Shown here in pieces: positions 61,086 to 64,000 of a stretch of DNA of 64,000 nt. The DNA comes from Pseudaminobacter soli (ex Li et al. 2025). Its GTDB lineage: Bacteria; Pseudomonadota; Alphaproteobacteria; Rhizobiales; Rhizobiaceae. The notes beneath the pieces are model-generated. The model was not told where the DNA came from. It ran no database searches and saw only the letters and a program-made list of their open reading frames with translations. The position numbers and the translations under genes were made by a program. Within the stretch, counting starts at the first letter, position 1. The number at the start of each line of letters is the position of its first letter. The DNA lies in the NCBI RefSeq assembly GCF_003012705.1, contig NZ_PXYL01000009.1, positions 1 to 64,000 of the forward strand, given 5' to 3'.

Positions 61086-62546
61086 ATGATCGAGGTGCGG
61101 CTGAGCGGCGACCGCTCCATCCTGGCGAATGCGGATATCCTGGTGATGCCCGCATTCGCCGAGGCGAGCGGGCCACAACTCGCCGACGTCGGGTTACTTG
61201 AGAAAGCGGGGCAGGGAGAGCGGTTCGCGTCGGCCCTGCGGCGCGATGCAGTGTTTCAAGCCCGCCCCAGCCAGCTTTCGGCACTCCTGGTGCCCGCGGA
61301 AAATGGGCCGGCCGTGCTGGCGGCAGGTCTTGGGCCGCGTGAAACTTTCAGTGCAAACACTTTGCGTGACGCATTGATGGCTGCTGCGATTTTCTTGAAA
61401 GGCCGAGGCCGGTGTGTCGTCGTCTTGGATGGGCTCGGGCTCGATATTGCCTCGGCGATGCGGGCGGCCACCGAAGCATGCCTGCTCGGTGGCCACGGCG
61501 GTCAGGCGGACGAAAGCACGATCGTCGACCTGCTGACCATCGACGCGCCGGGGGCAGAACGTGGCTTCGCGATTGGCAAGGCAGTTGGTAAGGCCGCCAA
61601 CTGGGTGCGCGAACTGGTCGAAACGCCGGGAAACAAACTCGTACCTGAGGACCTGGCGGAGGTGGTCGCCACGCGAGCGCGGCAGCTGGGCATCGGCGTG
61701 GATATATGGGGTGAGGCGGAGCTCGCCAAGCGTGGCTTTGGGGCGACGCGAGCGGTCGGCTACGGCAGCGTGAACAAGCCGCTCGTTCTGTGCCTCAATC
61801 CCAACCGACCAAAGGCGCGACTAGGGCTGGCAGGCAAAGGTATTACCTTCGATTCAGGTGGCATCAACCTGAAGCGCAATCCGCAGGAAATCGTCTGGAT
61901 GAAGGCCGACATGGCCGCGGCCGCAGCCGTGGCAGGCGCCATTTTCGCCGCAGTGGAGCTTGGTTTCGATCCGGACGTGACGGCGATCTTGCCGCTTGCC
62001 GAGAATATGCCGGGCAGCCATGCCTTGCGCCCCGGCGACGTGGTAACCCATCCCGACGGGCGGCGGACCGAGATCACGGATACCGATAGCGAGGGCCGTC
62101 TGGTGCTGGCTGATGCGGTGGCCTATCTCGCCCGTAGCGGCGTCGGCGCGATCGTCGACGTGGGCACGCTTACGGACGGCGGAGGCGTCGGGCCACTACT
62201 GTGGGGATGCTGGACCACCTCCAACACGCTGGCGGAAGAATTGATCGCGGCGGGCGAGACTGCTGGCGAGCCGGGTTGGCGCCTGCCGCTGCGGCCGGAA
62301 TACGAGCGGCTGATCGAATCGAAGGTCGCCGACATCGCCAACGCGGCGCTGGCGGTGCCCGACAGCGGTCAGCTGGCCGCAACCTACTTGCGAACCTTTG
62401 CCGGCAAAACGCCATGGGTTCATATCGACAACGGATCGACTGCCTACCTTGATCAGGGCTTTGCGCCCTGGCCAGTGGGTGCCACCGGCTCGCCGACAAG
62501 GGCATTGCTGCAATTCTTGCTCAGCCGTGCGCAGGTAGAAAAATGA
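61086..62546 (+). CDS. M17-family leucyl aminopeptidase
   Basis: A 486-residue cytosolic zinc/manganese aminopeptidase. The active-site blocks are GKGITFDSGGINLK (metal-binding Lys and Asp) and ITDTDSEGRLVLADAV, a variant of the standard NTDAEGRL that keeps Asp, Glu and Arg. ELVETPGNKLVPEDLAE is the usual linker between the N- and C-terminal domains. ATG 61086 lies two bases after the binding protein stop. It probably cleaves the imported peptide. The Asn-to-Asp and Ala-to-Ser changes in the signature may alter specificity. Confidence 0.91.
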   Translation: MIEVRLSGDRSILANADILVMPAFAEASGPQLADVGLLEKAGQGERFASALRRDAVFQARPSQLSALLVPAENGPAVLAAGLGPRETFSANTLRDALMAAAIFLKGRGRCVVVLDGLGLDIASAMRAATEACLLGGHGGQADESTIVDLLTIDAPGAERGFAIGKAVGKAANWVRELVETPGNKLVPEDLAEVVATRARQLGIGVDIWGEAELAKRGFGATRAVGYGSVNKPLVLCLNPNRPKARLGLAGKGITFDSGGINLKRNPQEIVWMKADMAAAAAVAGAIFAAVELGFDPDVTAILPLAENMPGSHALRPGDVVTHPDGRRTEITDTDSEGRLVLADAVAYLARSGVGAIVDVGTLTDGGGVGPLLWGCWTTSNTLAEELIAAGETAGEPGWRLPLRPEYERLIESKVADIANAALAVPDSGQLAATYLRTFAGKTPWVHIDNGSTAYLDQGFAPWPVGATGSPTRALLQFLLSRAQVEK

Positions 62547-64000
62547 TTTCTCCCGAGGACGTGGCGCAGCGGCTGCGTGCACTGGCAAGGGAATTCACTC
62601 AGCATTGGCCGATCCCTGGGGGCATCATCGTCGCCGTCTCGCGCGGAGCAACCTTGTTCGAGGTGCCCTTCGGGCTCGCCAATATCGATGCTGCCCTTCC
62701 GGTCAACCGCGAGCACCTGTTCGCCATAGGCTCCATCAGCAAGGCTTTTGTCGGCCTGATGATCCTGCAATTGGCGGAAGAAGGGAGGCTCGATCTCGAC
62801 AGCCCTGTGACCACCTACCTGCCGTGGTTCCGCATCGGCTCGCACTATCCGATGTTCACGCTGCGGCATCTGCTCAATCACTCTGCAGGGCTGCCGGCGG
62901 GCACCGACGCACTGCCGGATGAACTCGGCCAGGGCTGGTGGCTGCGGGAGCTTTCGACCGGCTTTCCGCCCGGCGCAACCTTCCACTACTCCAATATCGG
63001 CTACATCTTGCTCGGTCTGGTCGTGTCGGCGGTAACCGGCAGACCCGTGACGGAGGTGTGCAAGGCGCGCCTGCTTGAACCGCTCGGGATGACCTCAAGC
63101 GCTCCCTGCATTTCCAATCGCGACCGCCACCGCTTCGCCATAGGCTATGCGCCCGCCAGCGACGATCGACCTTGGGTCCCGGGCGATGAACTGGCTCCGG
63201 CGACATGGTTCGAAACCAACACATCCGACGGTAATATTGCTGCAAATGGACCCGACATAGGCCGGTTCCTGCGTATGTTGCTGGGTGCGGGCCGATTGGA
63301 AGGGAAGGCTGTCGTCAGCGAGGCGGCTTTCCGACAATTGATCAGCCTTCTGGGGCCTGGTGGAGAGCCGATCGTTGAATTCCTGGGCGATGCCGGTACT
63401 GAGGAGAGCATCTACGGCCTCGGTATCAATGTCGAAAACATACGTGGTAGCCGCTGCCTCACCCACGGTGGCGGCATGGTGGGTTATGCCACCTTCATTC
63501 TGGCGGATACGGCCCACGACATCGGCATCGCCGTGCTGACCAATGCGAACGGCGACTGTCCGGGAGCGCAGGTGATCGCCCGTATCGCGCATGCGTGGCT
63601 TGCCGGCAGCGAGATGAACGTCCCTTCGATTCAGCTAGATCTGAACGCAACCGATCGCACGGCCTTCGATCCGGCGATGCTCGGGACCTTTTCGAGTTAC
63701 GGGCCGGACAAGGAACTGGTGGCCGTCACCCTCGCAACCGACAAAGACGGTAAGGTCCTGCTTTCAGGCAACGGCAGGTCGGGCCGCGTGTTCAAAAGCT
63801 GGTCCGCGCGCTATGCGACGGACCATCCCGACTTCAGGATATTCCATCTGACGTTCGATCCGACAGGGGGCAGCGGAGCGACCTGGAGCTACGGTCCCCT
63901 CGAACTGAGCCGCGGACCAGCCACGTTGCCAAAGGGCACCCAGGCATCGCTCGCTTGCGTCGGCCACTATCGCTCGCATTCGCCTTGGTTCACCAATTTC
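62543..64000 (+). CDS. Beta-lactamase-family serine hydrolase (D-aminopeptidase-like), cut by the window end
   Basis: The frame from ATG 62543, overlapping the aminopeptidase stop (ATGA), stays open for 486 codons to the last base, so the C-terminus is outside the window. Class C beta-lactamase/PBP4-type motifs are present: Ser64 and Lys67 in SISK, Tyr149 in HYSN and LTHGGGMVGYAT as the KTG-like box. No signal peptide, so cytoplasmic. A C-terminal lipocalin-like extension begins at about residue 370, as in D-aminopeptidase/esterase relatives. Coupled to the peptide importer and M17 peptidase, it may act on D- or beta-peptides. Confidence 0.9.
   Translation, partial: MISPEDVAQRLRALAREFTQHWPIPGGIIVAVSRGATLFEVPFGLANIDAALPVNREHLFAIGSISKAFVGLMILQLAEEGRLDLDSPVTTYLPWFRIGSHYPMFTLRHLLNHSAGLPAGTDALPDELGQGWWLRELSTGFPPGATFHYSNIGYILLGLVVSAVTGRPVTEVCKARLLEPLGMTSSAPCISNRDRHRFAIGYAPASDDRPWVPGDELAPATWFETNTSDGNIAANGPDIGRFLRMLLGAGRLEGKAVVSEAAFRQLISLLGPGGEPIVEFLGDAGTEESIYGLGINVENIRGSRCLTHGGGMVGYATFILADTAHDIGIAVLTNANGDCPGAQVIARIAHAWLAGSEMNVPSIQLDLNATDRTAFDPAMLGTFSSYGPDKELVAVTLATDKDGKVLLSGNGRSGRVFKSWSARYATDHPDFRIFHLTFDPTGGSGATWSYGPLELSRGPATLPKGTQASLACVGHYRSHSPWFTNF

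Noticed and set aside
1-64000. CRISPR arrays, tRNA or rRNA genes, replication origin
   Set aside because: No regularly spaced repeats, no tRNA-like cloverleaf with the usual TTCGA loop, no rRNA-like stretches and no DnaA-box cluster were noticed on reading both strands.

Overview
The window looks like a chromosomal or accessory-region segment of a Hyphomicrobiales alphaproteobacterium (Mesorhizobium/Aminobacter-like). This is inferred from high GC, rhizobial-type small families (DUF982, a DUF6634-like remnant), a GSCFA surface-polysaccharide protein, many ABC uptake systems and several TTG/GTG starts behind good Shine-Dalgarno sequences. No rRNA, tRNA or CRISPR array was seen.

Left part (1-5.5 kb) is island debris: the first codons of an IS701-type transposase at the edge, a polysaccharide pyruvyl transferase, a GSCFA protein, a phage-like membrane protein/lipoprotein pair, a collapsed AbiE toxin-antitoxin locus with its palindromic operator still in place, a decayed serine recombinase and a DUF982 gene. 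From 5.5 to 11.7 kb lies a catabolic unit of unknown substrate: GYD protein, isochorismatase-fold cysteine hydrolase, two GcvA-like LysR regulators, an amino-acid-type ABC importer and an MBL-fold hydrolase. From 11.9 to 14.3 kb there is a frameshifted DUF6634-like gene, an ArsR-rhodanese regulator with a clear operator, a short ORF and an MFS transporter.

The core of the window is two methylated-amine pathways. At 14.6-29.7 kb lies a complete creatinine route: creatininase (creatinine to creatine), creatinase (creatine to sarcosine plus urea), a LysR regulator, a polyamine-type ABC importer, a GlxA/AraC-type regulator, heterotetrameric sarcosine oxidase soxBDAG and glyA, which carries glycine and the one-carbon unit to serine. 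At 32-48 kb lies a trimethylamine route: Tmm (TMA to TMAO), Tdm (TMAO to dimethylamine plus formaldehyde), a DmmDABC-like dimethylamine monooxygenase, an APC permease, and a branched-chain-type ABC importer directly behind tmm. In that importer the LivF ATPase is damaged and a helical protein of unknown function is inserted in the operon. Three separate proteins (SoxA, Tdm, DmmD) carry GcvT-type tetrahydrofolate domains for capturing formaldehyde-level carbon. A TRIC-family membrane protein and an M20 amidohydrolase sit between the two pathways.

Right part (48-64 kb): a six-gene operon (Pot-type ABC importer, amidase, TetR regulator) with a palindromic operator candidate, then a GntR/UTRA regulator, a Dpp-type peptide importer with a fused double ATPase, its binding protein, an M17 aminopeptidase and a serine hydrolase that runs off the right edge.
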